From Rhodocaloribacter litoris (GTDB lineage Bacteria; Bacteroidota; Rhodothermia; Rhodothermales; ISCAR-4553), in assembly GCF_011682235.2 (NCBI RefSeq), contig NZ_CP076718.1:1890058-1954057 (forward strand): a stretch of 64,000 nt of DNA, read 5' to 3'. Each line of letters starts with the position of its first letter. Within the stretch, counting starts at the first letter, position 1. A program made the translations under genes and the position numbers. A model generated the notes under the pieces. It was given only the letters and a program-made list of their open reading frames with translations, had not been told where the DNA came from and did no database searches. Shown here one piece after another: positions 39,158-48,190 of this stretch.

Positions 39158-41494
39158 ATGACCATGTCACGAACATACATCCCCCTGCTCCTCCTGGCCG
39201 GACTGTTTGGCCTGGAGACGGTCAGCCCGGTTGCCGTCCGGGCCCAGGTCTCCGGCATCAGCTACACGCTGACGCCTTCCATGGAACACATCGAGTTCGA
39301 CAGGGAAACCGGCCTGGACAACGCGCAGCTCTTCGGCGGGCGCGTGGGGTTTGCCTTCGGTGAATACGTCGAGCTCAGCGGGCTCTACCTCTACACGCCG
39401 GACGGCCGCACACGCCTGAGCCGGCTTTCCGTGCTGCAGGACCGGGATCCCGGCCTGGACCTGGCGCTCCTGGCCCGGGACGTGACGCTGCGTCGTTACG
39501 GCGGCCAGTTGAAGTTTAACCTGGGCACCGGCCCGCTCCACCCCTACCTGGTCGGCGGAACCGGCATCTTCCGCTTCGAGCCGGACAACCTCGAACGGAG
39601 CGAAACCATCTACCTGAGCGGCGGGGCCGGGCTCCAGTATGCCCTCGACCGCCGCTATACCTTCCTGCTGCAGGTCGAGGCCCTGACGTACCGGCACAAC
39701 ACGGCAACCCTGCTCTCCGAGGCCGACCTCTCCGACCTGGGCCTCACGCGCGACGACTTTGCCCTCGAGCGCAAGACCAACATCGGGGTGCGCGCCGGCT
39801 TCCAGCTCTACCTCGGAGGCCGGCGACCCGGCGAGCTGACGGAACTGGACCGGGCCCTCGAACGGCAGTTCTCGGGCGGGTTGCGCAACCTGCGCCTGCA
39901 GATCGAACCCTTCTGGGGGCAGGTCGACTTCGACGCCAGCCTCGGCTTCCAGGAGCAGCAGCGCATGGCCGGCGTCTTTGCCGGGCTCGACTTCGGGCCC
40001 TACGTCGGCGTGCGCGGTTTCTACTGGCGCGGCGTGCAAGACGGCGAAATCGCCAGGTTCGTGGACCTGCAAGCCTACGGCGGCGAGATGAAACTGGCCT
40101 TTGCCACCTCAAGCCAGAGCCTGACACCCTACCTGACCCTCGGCGGCGGGGTGATGGATGTCTTCGGCGACTACCGGGGCAACGCCGTCGTCGTTCCCGA
40201 GGACCAGACCTTTGCCATGGCCGGCGTGGGGGCTTCCCTGCCGCTGGGTGAAACGATCCGCCTGCACGGCAGCGTCCGCTCGCTGCTGATGAGCACGCTC
40301 GATGCCGAAGAGGTCAGCGACCCCAACCAGATTCAGGCCAGCTTCATGTACAGTGCCGGCCTGAGCTTCAGCCTGGGGCGCAGGGGGCCGGGGGCGGGTG
40401 AACTGATCGGCGAAGAGCTCGGTCGTACCCGGCGTGAAGCCCTGACCGCACAGGAACGCCTGGCCGCCGAACTGGAAGCACGGGAGCAGGCCATCCGGCG
40501 CGCCGAGGCCCGCATCGACTCGCTGGCGATGCTGCTGGCCGAGGCCCAGCAGGGGAACGCGGCCGCCATGGAGCGGCTGCGGGCCGAGTTGCGCCGCGAC
40601 TCGCTCCGGGCCGCCGGCCAACCGGCGACCGAACCCCGCCCGGCCACCGCCTCTCCCGCCCCCGCCACGGCCGCCCGCTCCGAAGGCCGGGAGTGGGTGA
40701 CCCTGCCGGTCCCCACGGAAGGCGAGCTGTACGTGCGGTACGGGCGTCCCGGCGGGGTCAGCGTCGAATCCCTCACCGGCGATGCCCTCCTGATCGACCC
40801 GCTCACGGGCGCCGTCGTCTCGGGCATGACCCTCCCGGACAGCCTGCAGGCCCTGCCCGCCGGCTCCGGCCTGACGCCGGAACAGCTCCAGGTCCTCGTG
40901 CGGCAGGCCGTGCAGGCCGAGCTGGCCCGGACCGGCGTTGAGGGCGCGCCCGCCCCCCTGGACGCCGCCGCGATCGACCAGCTCGCCCGGCGCTTCGAAA
41001 ACCGCCTGGCCGAGGTGGAGCAGCGCCTCCAACGCCGCATGGAAACGCTCGAAGCACGGCAGCAACAACCTCCGGTCGTCATCCCGGAAACGCAGGAAGT
41101 CACCGGCACGGAGTTGCACGCGATCTATCCCATGACCGGCTTCAACCTGAACAACCCCCAGCAGGTGCTGCTCGGCGTGCGCGTCGACTTCCGCCGGGGG
41201 ACCACCGGCGCCCTCCGCTTCCTGCCCGAGCTGGTGTTCGGGTTCGGGGAGAACGACTCCCAGGCGATCAACTTCAACGTGGCCTATCCGCTGCGGCTCG
41301 ATCTCTTCGGCACGTTCGAACCGTATGCGGGGGCCGGCCTCGGGTTCATCTCCGCAGACCGGTTCGAGGCCGCCCTCAACCTGCTCGTGGGCGTCGAGCG
41401 CCCCTTCAACTTCGGGACGCTCTTCGGAGAATACCTGACCGTGGACTTCTTCGACCAGAACCGCCTGCTCTTCGGCTACCGCTTCCGCTTCTGA
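39158..41494 (+). CDS. outer-membrane protein with several beta-barrel-like domains and coiled coils
   Basis: The 778-residue protein has a signal peptide ending VRAQ (about 30). Residues ~32-220 and ~235-408 are two similar OmpA/OmpW-like beta domains (QLKFNLGTGPLHPYLVGGTG; MKLAFATSSQSLTPYLTLGG). A charged coiled coil follows (~412-480, REALTAQERLAAELEAREQA), then a Pro/Ala linker, a beta segment, a second helix (~612-648, RRFENRLAEVEQRLQRRMET) and a final barrel-like domain ending FGYRFRF. The C-terminal Phe is the BAM signal. Two or three barrels in one chain is rare. The coiled coils may bridge to peptidoglycan or to the downstream OmpA-domain protein (inference). Confidence 0.6.
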   Translation: MTMSRTYIPLLLLAGLFGLETVSPVAVRAQVSGISYTLTPSMEHIEFDRETGLDNAQLFGGRVGFAFGEYVELSGLYLYTPDGRTRLSRLSVLQDRDPGLDLALLARDVTLRRYGGQLKFNLGTGPLHPYLVGGTGIFRFEPDNLERSETIYLSGGAGLQYALDRRYTFLLQVEALTYRHNTATLLSEADLSDLGLTRDDFALERKTNIGVRAGFQLYLGGRRPGELTELDRALERQFSGGLRNLRLQIEPFWGQVDFDASLGFQEQQRMAGVFAGLDFGPYVGVRGFYWRGVQDGEIARFVDLQAYGGEMKLAFATSSQSLTPYLTLGGGVMDVFGDYRGNAVVVPEDQTFAMAGVGASLPLGETIRLHGSVRSLLMSTLDAEEVSDPNQIQASFMYSAGLSFSLGRRGPGAGELIGEELGRTRREALTAQERLAAELEAREQAIRRAEARIDSLAMLLAEAQQGNAAAMERLRAELRRDSLRAAGQPATEPRPATASPAPATAARSEGREWVTLPVPTEGELYVRYGRPGGVSVESLTGDALLIDPLTGAVVSGMTLPDSLQALPAGSGLTPEQLQVLVRQAVQAELARTGVEGAPAPLDAAAIDQLARRFENRLAEVEQRLQRRMETLEARQQQPPVVIPETQEVTGTELHAIYPMTGFNLNNPQQVLLGVRVDFRRGTTGALRFLPELVFGFGENDSQAINFNVAYPLRLDLFGTFEPYAGAGLGFISADRFEAALNLLVGVERPFNFGTLFGEYLTVDFFDQNRLLFGYRFRF

Positions 41495-41578
41495 GCCCGG
41501 TTTTTTCGCCGGCACGCGGGGGCGGCCTCCCCACCGGCCGTCCCCGCGCCGCCTGCGCTTCCCAACCCCCTGGCAGCC

Positions 41579-42481
41579 ATGAGACACCCGCTGCGCCTTT
41601 TCCTGCTGATAGGCCTGACGCTGACCGCCGCCGGGAGCGTACCGGCCCATGCCCGGATACAGGCGCAGGGCACCGACACCACGACGGCGGGCCTCCCGGC
41701 CACGGCACGACAACCGGTGCAGATCCGGATCGCGCCGGAGGGCGGGGTGCGGATCCGCTCCCGAAACATTTCGCGCCCGCGCCTCCTGCTCGTGCGCACG
41801 CCGCGGACCGCCCCGGTCCGGGTAATCACCGTCCCGGTTCCGGCGGGCGAAGCGGGGCTGACGGCCCGGGACCTGCAGCAGCTGGAGAACCGGCTGCTCC
41901 GGCACCTCGACGCACGCCTGGCCCAGTGGATGGCGCTGCAGAACCGGGAAACCGCCGGCGTCTCGCCGCCTCCGGCGGGTGAAGCACCGCCGGTCTCCGG
42001 GGAAACCCCGCCCGGGCCGCCGGCCGTGCCCCGGCCCCCGGTCAGCCCGCCCCCGAGGCCGGAGACCCCGATCGACCCGGCCGCCTTGCCGCGGGCGCAG
42101 GTCACCGTCGAGCAAATCAGCCGGGCCCTGCTGGACGAGGGCCTCTTCCGGGCCCTCTCGATCCACTTCGAAGTAAACCAGAGCACCCTGCTGCCCGCCT
42201 CGCACCAGACGCTCGACGCCCTGGGCACGGTGCTCACCCGCCACCCCGGGTTGCGCCTGGAGATTGCCGGGCATACCGACAGCACCGGCCCCGACGACTA
42301 CAACCTGCGCCTCTCACAGCAACGCGCCGAGGCCGTTCGAACCTACCTGATCGAACGCTTCGGTATCGCACCGGAACGCCTGCTCGCACGCGGCTACGGC
42401 GAAACCCGGCCGCTGGCCGACAACGACACCCCCACCGGCCGCACCCTCAACCGGCGGGTCGAATTCCGCGTCGTCGAATGA
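41579..42481 (+). CDS. OmpA-domain peptidoglycan-binding protein
   Basis: The 300-residue protein has a signal peptide (about residues 1-25), a beta-rich segment and short coiled region (LTARDLQQLENRLLRHLDAR). A Pro-rich linker (~128-165) follows, and then an OmpA C-terminal domain: SIHFEVNQSTLLPASHQTLD, IAGHTDSTGPDDYNLRLSQQ, RGYGETRPLADNDTPTGRTL and NRRVEF, with the Asp and Arg that bind diaminopimelate. There is no N-terminal barrel, so it is likely a periplasmic linker. It is 84 bases behind the multi-barrel gene and probably fastens that protein or the envelope to the cell wall. Confidence 0.84.
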   Translation: MRHPLRLFLLIGLTLTAAGSVPAHARIQAQGTDTTTAGLPATARQPVQIRIAPEGGVRIRSRNISRPRLLLVRTPRTAPVRVITVPVPAGEAGLTARDLQQLENRLLRHLDARLAQWMALQNRETAGVSPPPAGEAPPVSGETPPGPPAVPRPPVSPPPRPETPIDPAALPRAQVTVEQISRALLDEGLFRALSIHFEVNQSTLLPASHQTLDALGTVLTRHPGLRLEIAGHTDSTGPDDYNLRLSQQRAEAVRTYLIERFGIAPERLLARGYGETRPLADNDTPTGRTLNRRVEFRVVE

Positions 42482-42626
42482 ACCGGCCGGGTACGCCGCC
42501 CGGCCACGCACCCCAAACGGGCGACCGCCACCGGCCCCCGCCATACCGTGGCATGCTGGAAAATGCGGCCCGGATATCCTACCTTGGCCGGGTCCGCTGC
42601 ATCCCTGAACCACCGTACCCGGTCCC

Positions 42627-42920
42627 ATGGCTTTTCACGACGCGCCGCAGCGACTCGGCACCCTGCTTCAGGGACTGATCTCCGACCTGGGCATCCAGCG
42701 CCAGCTCGACGAGGCCCGCACCATCGAGGGATGGGCCGCCATCGCCGGACCGCAGATCAACGCCATGACCGAGAAAGCCTGGATCCGGGGAGACCGGCTC
42801 TTCGTGAAGCTGAGTTCGGCCGCCTGGCGACACGAGCTGCACCTGACCCGCGGTGCCTGGCGCGACCGCCTCAACGAGCACCTCGGCGCCCCCCTCGTCC
42901 GCGAAATCATCTTCCGCTGA
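42627..42920 (+). CDS. DciA-like (DUF721) protein
   Basis: The 97-residue protein matches DUF721: LGTLLQGLISDLGIQ, then WAAIAGPQINAMTEKAWIRG and LFVKLSSAAWRHELHLTRGA. DciA is the ancestral loader of the replicative helicase DnaB in bacteria without DnaC/DnaI. The protein consists of the KH-like domain alone, as in short Bacteroidota members. It stands between the OmpA gene and the convergent fabF. Confidence 0.8.
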   Translation: MAFHDAPQRLGTLLQGLISDLGIQRQLDEARTIEGWAAIAGPQINAMTEKAWIRGDRLFVKLSSAAWRHELHLTRGAWRDRLNEHLGAPLVREIIFR

Positions 42921-42938
42921 AGACGCTCGCACCGCCAC

Positions 42939-42967
42939 AAAAAAGCCCGGCCATCATGACCGGGCTT
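42939..42967 (-). terminator. intrinsic terminator of the acpP-fabF operon
   Basis: AAGCCCGG (42943-42950) pairs with CCGGGCTT (42960-42967). The A-run to its left becomes a T-run in minus-strand transcripts ending after fabF. It could also stop the convergent dciA-like transcript. Confidence 0.7.
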
Positions 42968-42993
42968 CGTTCGTTCCGGAAAAGCCGGAAAGG

Positions 42994-44253
42994 TCAATCC
43001 ACGAACTTGCGCACGACCAGGCACGTGTTGTGCCCGCCAAAGCCGAACGCATTGCTGAGCGCCACGTTCACCGTCCGCTGCTGGGGCTCATTGAACGTGT
43101 AGTTCAGGTCGCAGTCCGCATCCGGGTGTTCGAAATTGATGGTGGGCGGAACCGTGTCGTGCACGGTGGCCAGGATGGCGGCAATGGCCTCGACGGCGCC
43201 GGCGGCCCCGAGCAGGTGGCCGGTCATGCTTTTCGTCGAGGAGACGTTCATCCGGTAGGCGTGCTCGCCGAAGACGGCCTTGATGGCTTTGGTCTCGGCC
43301 ACGTCGCCCAGGGGGGTCGAGGTCCCGTGCATGTTCAGGTAGTCGACGTCCTCCGGGCGGATGCCGGCGTCGCGGAGGGCGGCCGTCATGGCCAGGCAGG
43401 CCCCCCGGCCCTCGGGATCCGGCGCAGTGATGTGGTGCGCGTCGGCGCTCATGCCGACGCCGATCACCTCGGCGTAGATCCGTGCCCCGCGGGCCCGGGC
43501 GTGTTCCAGGGCCTCGAGAACGAGCGCACCGGCCCCCTCACCCAGGACGAAGCCGTCGCGCGTGGCGTCGAAGGGGCGGCTGGCCCGGGCCGGGTCGTCG
43601 TTGCGCGTCGAGAGCGCCTTCATGGCGTTGAAGCCGCCGATGCCCAGCTCCGAGACGGCCGACTCGCTCCCGCCACACACGATCGCGTCGGCGTGGCCGT
43701 GCTGGATCAGCATCATCGCGTCGCCGATGTTGTTGTTGCCGGTGGCACAGGCCGACACGACGCAGTAGTTCGGCCCCCGGAAACCGTACTTGATCGAGAT
43801 ATGGCCCGATGCAATGTCCGGGATGAGCATCGGGATGAAAAACGGGGAAAGGAAGCGCGGCCCGTTCTGGATGTAGTTGGCCGTCTGTTCGTGGAAGACC
43901 TGGATGCCTCCGATGCCGCTGCCGAAGATCACCCCGATGCGGTCTTTCTGCTCGGACGTCAGCGTTCCGGCGTCGAGGCCGGCATCGGCGATGGCCTGGT
44001 CCGCCGCGACGATGGCGTACTGGCTGAACGGGTCGAGCCGGCGGGCCTCCCTGCGATCGAGGTAGTCGAGCGGGTCGAACCCCTTCAGCTCGCAGGCGAA
44101 CTTCGTGGCAAAGGGTTCCGGGTCGAAATAGGTGATGGGCGCAGCCCCGCTCTCGCCCCGCATCATGGCGTCCCAGAACGCCTCGACGCTCAGGCCGATG
44201 GGCGTCAGGGCACCCATCCCGGTAACGACAACCCGGCGTTTTTCGTTGGGCAT
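42994..44253 (-). CDS. fabF: 3-oxoacyl-[ACP] synthase II
   Basis: The 419-residue condensing enzyme elongates acyl-ACP with malonyl-ACP in fatty acid synthesis. The Cys-His-His triad is visible: Cys in VVSACATGNN (about residue 168), His in NMHGTSTPLGD (about 308) and His in STKSMTGHLLGAAG (about 345), plus the C-terminal SNAFGFGGHN. The length is standard for FabF. It lies 85 bases downstream of acpP in the usual acpP-fabF order and is closed by a terminator. Confidence 0.95.
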   Translation of the reverse strand: MPNEKRRVVVTGMGALTPIGLSVEAFWDAMMRGESGAAPITYFDPEPFATKFACELKGFDPLDYLDRREARRLDPFSQYAIVAADQAIADAGLDAGTLTSEQKDRIGVIFGSGIGGIQVFHEQTANYIQNGPRFLSPFFIPMLIPDIASGHISIKYGFRGPNYCVVSACATGNNNIGDAMMLIQHGHADAIVCGGSESAVSELGIGGFNAMKALSTRNDDPARASRPFDATRDGFVLGEGAGALVLEALEHARARGARIYAEVIGVGMSADAHHITAPDPEGRGACLAMTAALRDAGIRPEDVDYLNMHGTSTPLGDVAETKAIKAVFGEHAYRMNVSSTKSMTGHLLGAAGAVEAIAAILATVHDTVPPTINFEHPDADCDLNYTFNEPQQRTVNVALSNAFGFGGHNTCLVVRKFVD

Positions 44254-44338
44254 CGGCTCTTCGAGAGGTTGGGCATAAAAAACACAACCCGGCGGCGGCC
44301 GGCACGGGCCATGAGGCGGGCCACCGGCCGGGGTCGCT

Positions 44339-44578
44339 TCAGGCCGTCTTGGCTTTCAGGTACGCGATCGCGTCACCGACGGTGGCGATCTTCTCGGCCT
44401 CCTCGTCGGGGATGGTCAGGTCAAACTCCTTCTCGAACTCCATGATCAGCTCGACGGTATCGAGCGAGTCGGCGCCGAGGTCGTTCGTGAACGACGATTC
44501 CGGCTTGATCTCGTCCTCGTCCACGCCGAGCTTCTCCACGATGATGGCTTTGACTTTGGCTTCGATATCGTTCGCCAT
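44339..44578 (-). CDS. acpP: acyl carrier protein
   Basis: The 79-residue acidic protein has the DSL phosphopantetheine site in [20 protein letters not shown] (Ser about residue 38) and the usual four-helix pattern. It carries the growing acyl chain for FabF and other enzymes. ATG 44578 has a strong AAGGAGG ribosome-binding site, and a promoter lies about 110 bases upstream. It is divergent from metK. Confidence 0.96.
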   Translation of the reverse strand: MANDIEAKVKAIIVEKLGVDEDEIKPESSFTNDLGADSLDTVELIMEFEKEFDLTIPDEEAEKIATVGDAIAYLKAKTA

Positions 44579-44685
44579 GATGCTGGCCTCCTTACGGTGG
44601 TACGTTGACAGCGGGCCGGGGAGGCGGGCCCATCCCCGGCGAGGCGGGGGGACAAGCCCCACACGCCCGGACCTAAAAGCATTCG

Positions 44686-44714
44686 AAATTAAGGCAGTCG
44701 CCGGGTAGAAGCAA
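44686..44714 (-). promoter_or_regulatory. sigma70-type promoter of acpP-fabF
   Basis: On the minus strand TTGCTT (44714-44709) and TAATTT (44691-44686) are 17 bases apart. The predicted leader before acpP is about 100 bases. The rest of the 363-base acpP-metK gap shows no further feature beyond a weak TATCTTTC (44895-44902) on the metK side. Confidence 0.5.
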
Positions 44715-44941
44715 TTTGCGGCCGGTGCTTGATACAGACTTCGCAAACACCCGTCGCGGGCGGCAACGCGCTTCAACAGGCCCTGCGAAGGGACGTTCCC
44801 CCGCGCTTTTCCGGACACCGGCCGAGACGACCGGACTTCATGGAAAATGTACGGGTCTCTTTTGAATCCCTCAGGCACCGCCCGCGTTATTGTGTATCTT
44901 TCGGAATCACCCGGTCCTTTCTCGTCCAATTCGCTGCACTC

Positions 44942-46099
44942 ATGGCTTACCTGTTCACGTCGGAGTCGGTGTCGGAAGGTCATCCCGACAAGGTTGCCGA
45001 TCAGATCTCGGATGCGATCCTGGATGCCATGCTGGCCCAGGATCCCCACAGCCGCGTGGCCGTCGAGACGCTGGTGACGACGGGGCTGGTGATTCTCTCG
45101 GGCGAGGTGACGACGAAGGCCTACGTGGACGTGCAGGAGGTCGCCCGGCAGGTCATCCGCGACATCGGCTATACGGATCCGCTGCTCCGCTTCGACGCCG
45201 ACTCGTGCGGCGTGCTCAGCAGCATCCACGAACAGAGCCCCGACATTGCCCGGGGGGTGGACGGCCGCCAGGATCAGGGCGCCGGCGACCAGGGGCTCAT
45301 GTTCGGCTATGCCTGCCGCGAGACGCCCGAGCTGATGCCCATGCCCATCAGCTTCGCCCACGCCCTCGTGCGCGAGCTGGCCCACATTCGCAAGCATACC
45401 AGCCTGATGCCGTACCTGCGGCCGGACGCCAAGAGCCAGGTCACGATCGAATACGAAGACGACCGTAAAACCCCGCGCCGCGTGCACACGGTGGTCGTCT
45501 CCACCCAGCACAGCGACAACGTCACCCGCGACCGGATCGAGGAGGACATCCGCGAGATCCTGCTGCCGCGCGTCCTCCCGGGCGAACTCGTCGACGACAA
45601 CCTCATCCTCCACGTCAACCCCACGGGCCGCTTCGTCATCGGCGGGCCGCACGGGGACACGGGGCTGACCGGCCGCAAGATCATCGTGGACACCTACGGC
45701 GGCAAGGGCGCCCACGGCGGGGGCGCCTTCAGCGGCAAGGACCCCTCGAAGGTGGACCGCAGCGGCGCCTACGCCGCCCGGCACGTGGCCAAGAACCTGG
45801 TCGCCGCCGGGCTGGCCGACGAGGTGGAAGTCCAGATCGCCTACGCCATCGGCGTCGCCGAGCCGGTCTCCATCGACGTGAACACCTTCGGCACCGGGCT
45901 GCTGCCGGATGCCCTGCTCGTGCGCATCGTGCGCGAAACGTTCGACCTGCGCCCCTCGGCGATCATCCAGCGCCTGAACCTGCTGCGCCCCCAGTACCGC
46001 ACCACGGCCGTCTACGGCCACTTCGGACGCGCCGGGTTCTCCTGGGAGGCTCTCGACCACGTCGATCAACTCAAAGAAGCCGCTCGCACCCTGGCCTGA
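44942..46099 (+). CDS. metK: S-adenosylmethionine synthetase
   Basis: The 385-residue enzyme makes SAM from methionine and ATP. Family motifs include [20 protein letters not shown] at the N terminus, [12 protein letters not shown] (hexapeptide loop region), [20 protein letters not shown] and [21 protein letters not shown] with the P-loop-like lysine. The frame is open upstream, but ATG 44942 directly precedes the conserved start [10 protein letters not shown]. No SAM riboswitch was recognised before it. A terminator follows. With ahcY at 52.6 kb it covers two steps of the methyl cycle. Confidence 0.96.
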   Translation: MAYLFTSESVSEGHPDKVADQISDAILDAMLAQDPHSRVAVETLVTTGLVILSGEVTTKAYVDVQEVARQVIRDIGYTDPLLRFDADSCGVLSSIHEQSPDIARGVDGRQDQGAGDQGLMFGYACRETPELMPMPISFAHALVRELAHIRKHTSLMPYLRPDAKSQVTIEYEDDRKTPRRVHTVVVSTQHSDNVTRDRIEEDIREILLPRVLPGELVDDNLILHVNPTGRFVIGGPHGDTGLTGRKIIVDTYGGKGAHGGGAFSGKDPSKVDRSGAYAARHVAKNLVAAGLADEVEVQIAYAIGVAEPVSIDVNTFGTGLLPDALLVRIVRETFDLRPSAIIQRLNLLRPQYRTTAVYGHFGRAGFSWEALDHVDQLKEAARTLA

Positions 46100-46127
46100 A
46101 AACCGGCACCTCGGGCACGCACAGGTG

Positions 46128-46160
46128 GGCCACCTCGAAACGGCGGGGTGGCCTTCTTTC
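46128..46160 (+). terminator. intrinsic terminator of metK
   Basis: GGCCACC (46128-46134) pairs with GGTGGCC (46147-46153), followed by TTCTTTC. Confidence 0.65.
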
Positions 46161-46577
46161 GTTCAGGGAGGATGCCGGACTCTCCCGGCACCGCCGTCTC
46201 CTCGCGTCAACCGGACGGGGGCGTCTGAATCCGCAATACAAAATTCGCCTGACCCCTCGCCCGGCATTCCCGTGTGATTATCGTTGAAAGGGGAGCGCCG
46301 GCATGACGCGGCATCGTGAAGCCTCAAAAAGGCGGGATTGAAAGCCATGGACGCCGGTTGCAATTGGCCGAAGGCGATCCTAACTTCACGGCAAGAGAAT
46401 GGTTAGGTTTAAAGTTTTTACGGTCGCACGCCAGCAGAAAGCAGATCGTGCTGCCGCGTCGGTTTCGGACCTCTCTCTGGATTACCTCATCGCCGCCCCG
46501 GCACCTGCCTTTCTCTTCGTTTCGTCCCTTCGCACATCGAAGGTCTTGCCCCAAACAACGTAGCAGGAGGAGCTGCC
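46161..46577. other. 417-base gap before a sorting-domain gene
   Basis: No credible gene is seen. The middle part (46240-46440) is AT-richer. It contains a single GCGGGATTGAAAG stretch that looks like a CRISPR repeat end but is not repeated. The end carries the AGGAGG site of the next gene. A promoter is expected here but cannot be placed with confidence. Confidence 0.4.
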
Positions 46578-48032
46578 ATGAAACACGTGTACAAGTTGAT
46601 GATGGTCGCCGTACTGGGTGGTCTGTTCGTAGCGGCGACGGCCGCCGCGCAGGTACCGCAGGTTCGGATGGACGGCCCAGTGCTCAAGCTGAGCCGTCAC
46701 CTGGCGGCGCACGCCCGGACGCAGGCCGTAGCCCCCTTCTTGCTCACCGCCTACACGGTCGAGGTCTACGAAGAGGGTACCTGGACCGAGTTCGAGAGCG
46801 GCGAGCGTATTTATGACAACCAGGGGCGCCTCGTCGAAGAACAGATCACGGGCCTGGATCTCTTTTCCTTCCCACCTGCACAGGCGCAGTGGCGGGTGAG
46901 CTACACTTACGACGGCAACGGCCTGCTCACCGAGGTGCTGGTAGAGAAGGAAGACCAGGGGAGCTTCATGCCCCTCACCCGCAGCATCTATGCCTACGAC
47001 GGCACCACGCTGCGGAGCATCACGCGGGAGAGCCATGACGACGTTTCCGGGACGTTCGTCCCGTCGAGCCGCACCACCTACGTCGCCTACCAGGGTAACA
47101 TCGCCGTGGAAACGGTCGAGGAGACCCACGACGGGTCGAACTGGGTCAACGACACCCGGGAGACGATCGTCGAGGAGGGCGGCAACGTGGTGTTTACGGA
47201 ACAGACCTGGGGCGGCAGTGCGTGGGTCAACGACAGCCGAACCATCCTGGAGGATATCACGCTGGCCGATCTCGACGCCACGGTTCTCGACGCCGCGTTC
47301 CTTACGCAAGGGGAACTGGGTCAGGGGTTCTTTTTCTCAACGCTGGCGCTCCTGTATGCCCGCTTCGACCCCAATGTATGGTACCGCGGCCTCACCACGG
47401 GGCTCGAGCAGACCTGGGACGGCAGCGCGTGGGTGGACGACAGCCGCACCACGATCACGCGCGACGCGCAGGACCGGGTGGTGGAGTTGCTGGATGAAAC
47501 GTGGGACGGCACGGCCTGGGTCAACGAGAGCAGGCTAACGTTCTCCTACGATGCCGCGGGGCGTGTGGCGACCTGGGATACGGAAACCTGGGATGGTACG
47601 GCCTGGGCCCTCGACCTGCACCAGACGCACACCTACGACAGCGACGACAACGTAACGATGATCCTGCAGGAGGTGCCGGGCGAGGGCGAGAGCGCGCTCG
47701 ACCCCGCGACGCGCATCAGCTATACCTGGACCGATCTGGCCGTAAACACGGAGACCGGGCCGGAGCCGGTGGCTTTCGGCTTCTCACTGGACGGCCCGAA
47801 CCCCTTCGCGGACCAGACGGCCCTGCGCTTCACGCTGGAGGCGCCGGCCCACGCCGACGTCCGGGTCTACGACCTGCTGGGCCGTGAGGTCACGGCGCTG
47901 GTGCAGGGACCGCTGCCGGCCGGCACCCACCGGGTCGCGGTGGACGGCACCGGCCTGCCCGCCGGGCTGTACCTGGTACGCCTGCAGATCGAGGGCCGCA
48001 GCGCCACGCGCCTGATCACCCGGCTTCGCTGA
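46578..48032 (+). CDS. secreted YD/RHS-like repeat protein with T9SS-type sorting domain
   Basis: The 484-residue protein has a signal peptide ending TAAAQ (about residue 25). About eight imperfect repeats follow, of the type ETWDGTAWVNESRLTFSYDA / YDGNGLLTEV, resembling YD-repeat strands, and then a sorting domain (FSLDGPNPFADQTALRFTL, residues ~400-484) with the less common DGPNPF instead of NYPNPF. No enzyme motif is seen, so a structural or adhesive surface role is likely. An AGGAGGAG ribosome-binding site lies eight bases before ATG 46578. Confidence 0.78.
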   Translation: MKHVYKLMMVAVLGGLFVAATAAAQVPQVRMDGPVLKLSRHLAAHARTQAVAPFLLTAYTVEVYEEGTWTEFESGERIYDNQGRLVEEQITGLDLFSFPPAQAQWRVSYTYDGNGLLTEVLVEKEDQGSFMPLTRSIYAYDGTTLRSITRESHDDVSGTFVPSSRTTYVAYQGNIAVETVEETHDGSNWVNDTRETIVEEGGNVVFTEQTWGGSAWVNDSRTILEDITLADLDATVLDAAFLTQGELGQGFFFSTLALLYARFDPNVWYRGLTTGLEQTWDGSAWVDDSRTTITRDAQDRVVELLDETWDGTAWVNESRLTFSYDAAGRVATWDTETWDGTAWALDLHQTHTYDSDDNVTMILQEVPGEGESALDPATRISYTWTDLAVNTETGPEPVAFGFSLDGPNPFADQTALRFTLEAPAHADVRVYDLLGREVTALVQGPLPAGTHRVAVDGTGLPAGLYLVRLQIEGRSATRLITRLR

Positions 48033-48060
48033 TCCGGCCGTAACCCTTTCCATCCCGGCC

Positions 48061-48100
48061 AGCCCTGCCCCGTCGATGTGCGGGGCAGGGCTCGTCGTTT
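48061..48100 (+). terminator. strong hairpin terminator
   Basis: AGCCCTGCCCC (48061-48071) pairs perfectly with GGGGCAGGGCT (48082-48092), followed by CGTCGTTT. Confidence 0.65.
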
Positions 48101-48190
48101 AACCCCCCGCCCGGCACCGTCCGTCACCAGAGGGCCCCCGGCGGAAACCCCGTTCGGCCGGGGGCGTGCTATGGCCGGTATTCCGGTCGA

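Noticed and set aside
44579-44941. SAM riboswitch before metK
   Set aside because: No conserved SAM-I/II/SAH core or matching helices could be recognised in the 363-base gap.
46320-46345. GCCTCAAAAAGGCGGGATTGAAAG resembling a CRISPR repeat
   Set aside because: Only one copy, no spacer-repeat periodicity and no cas genes in the window.
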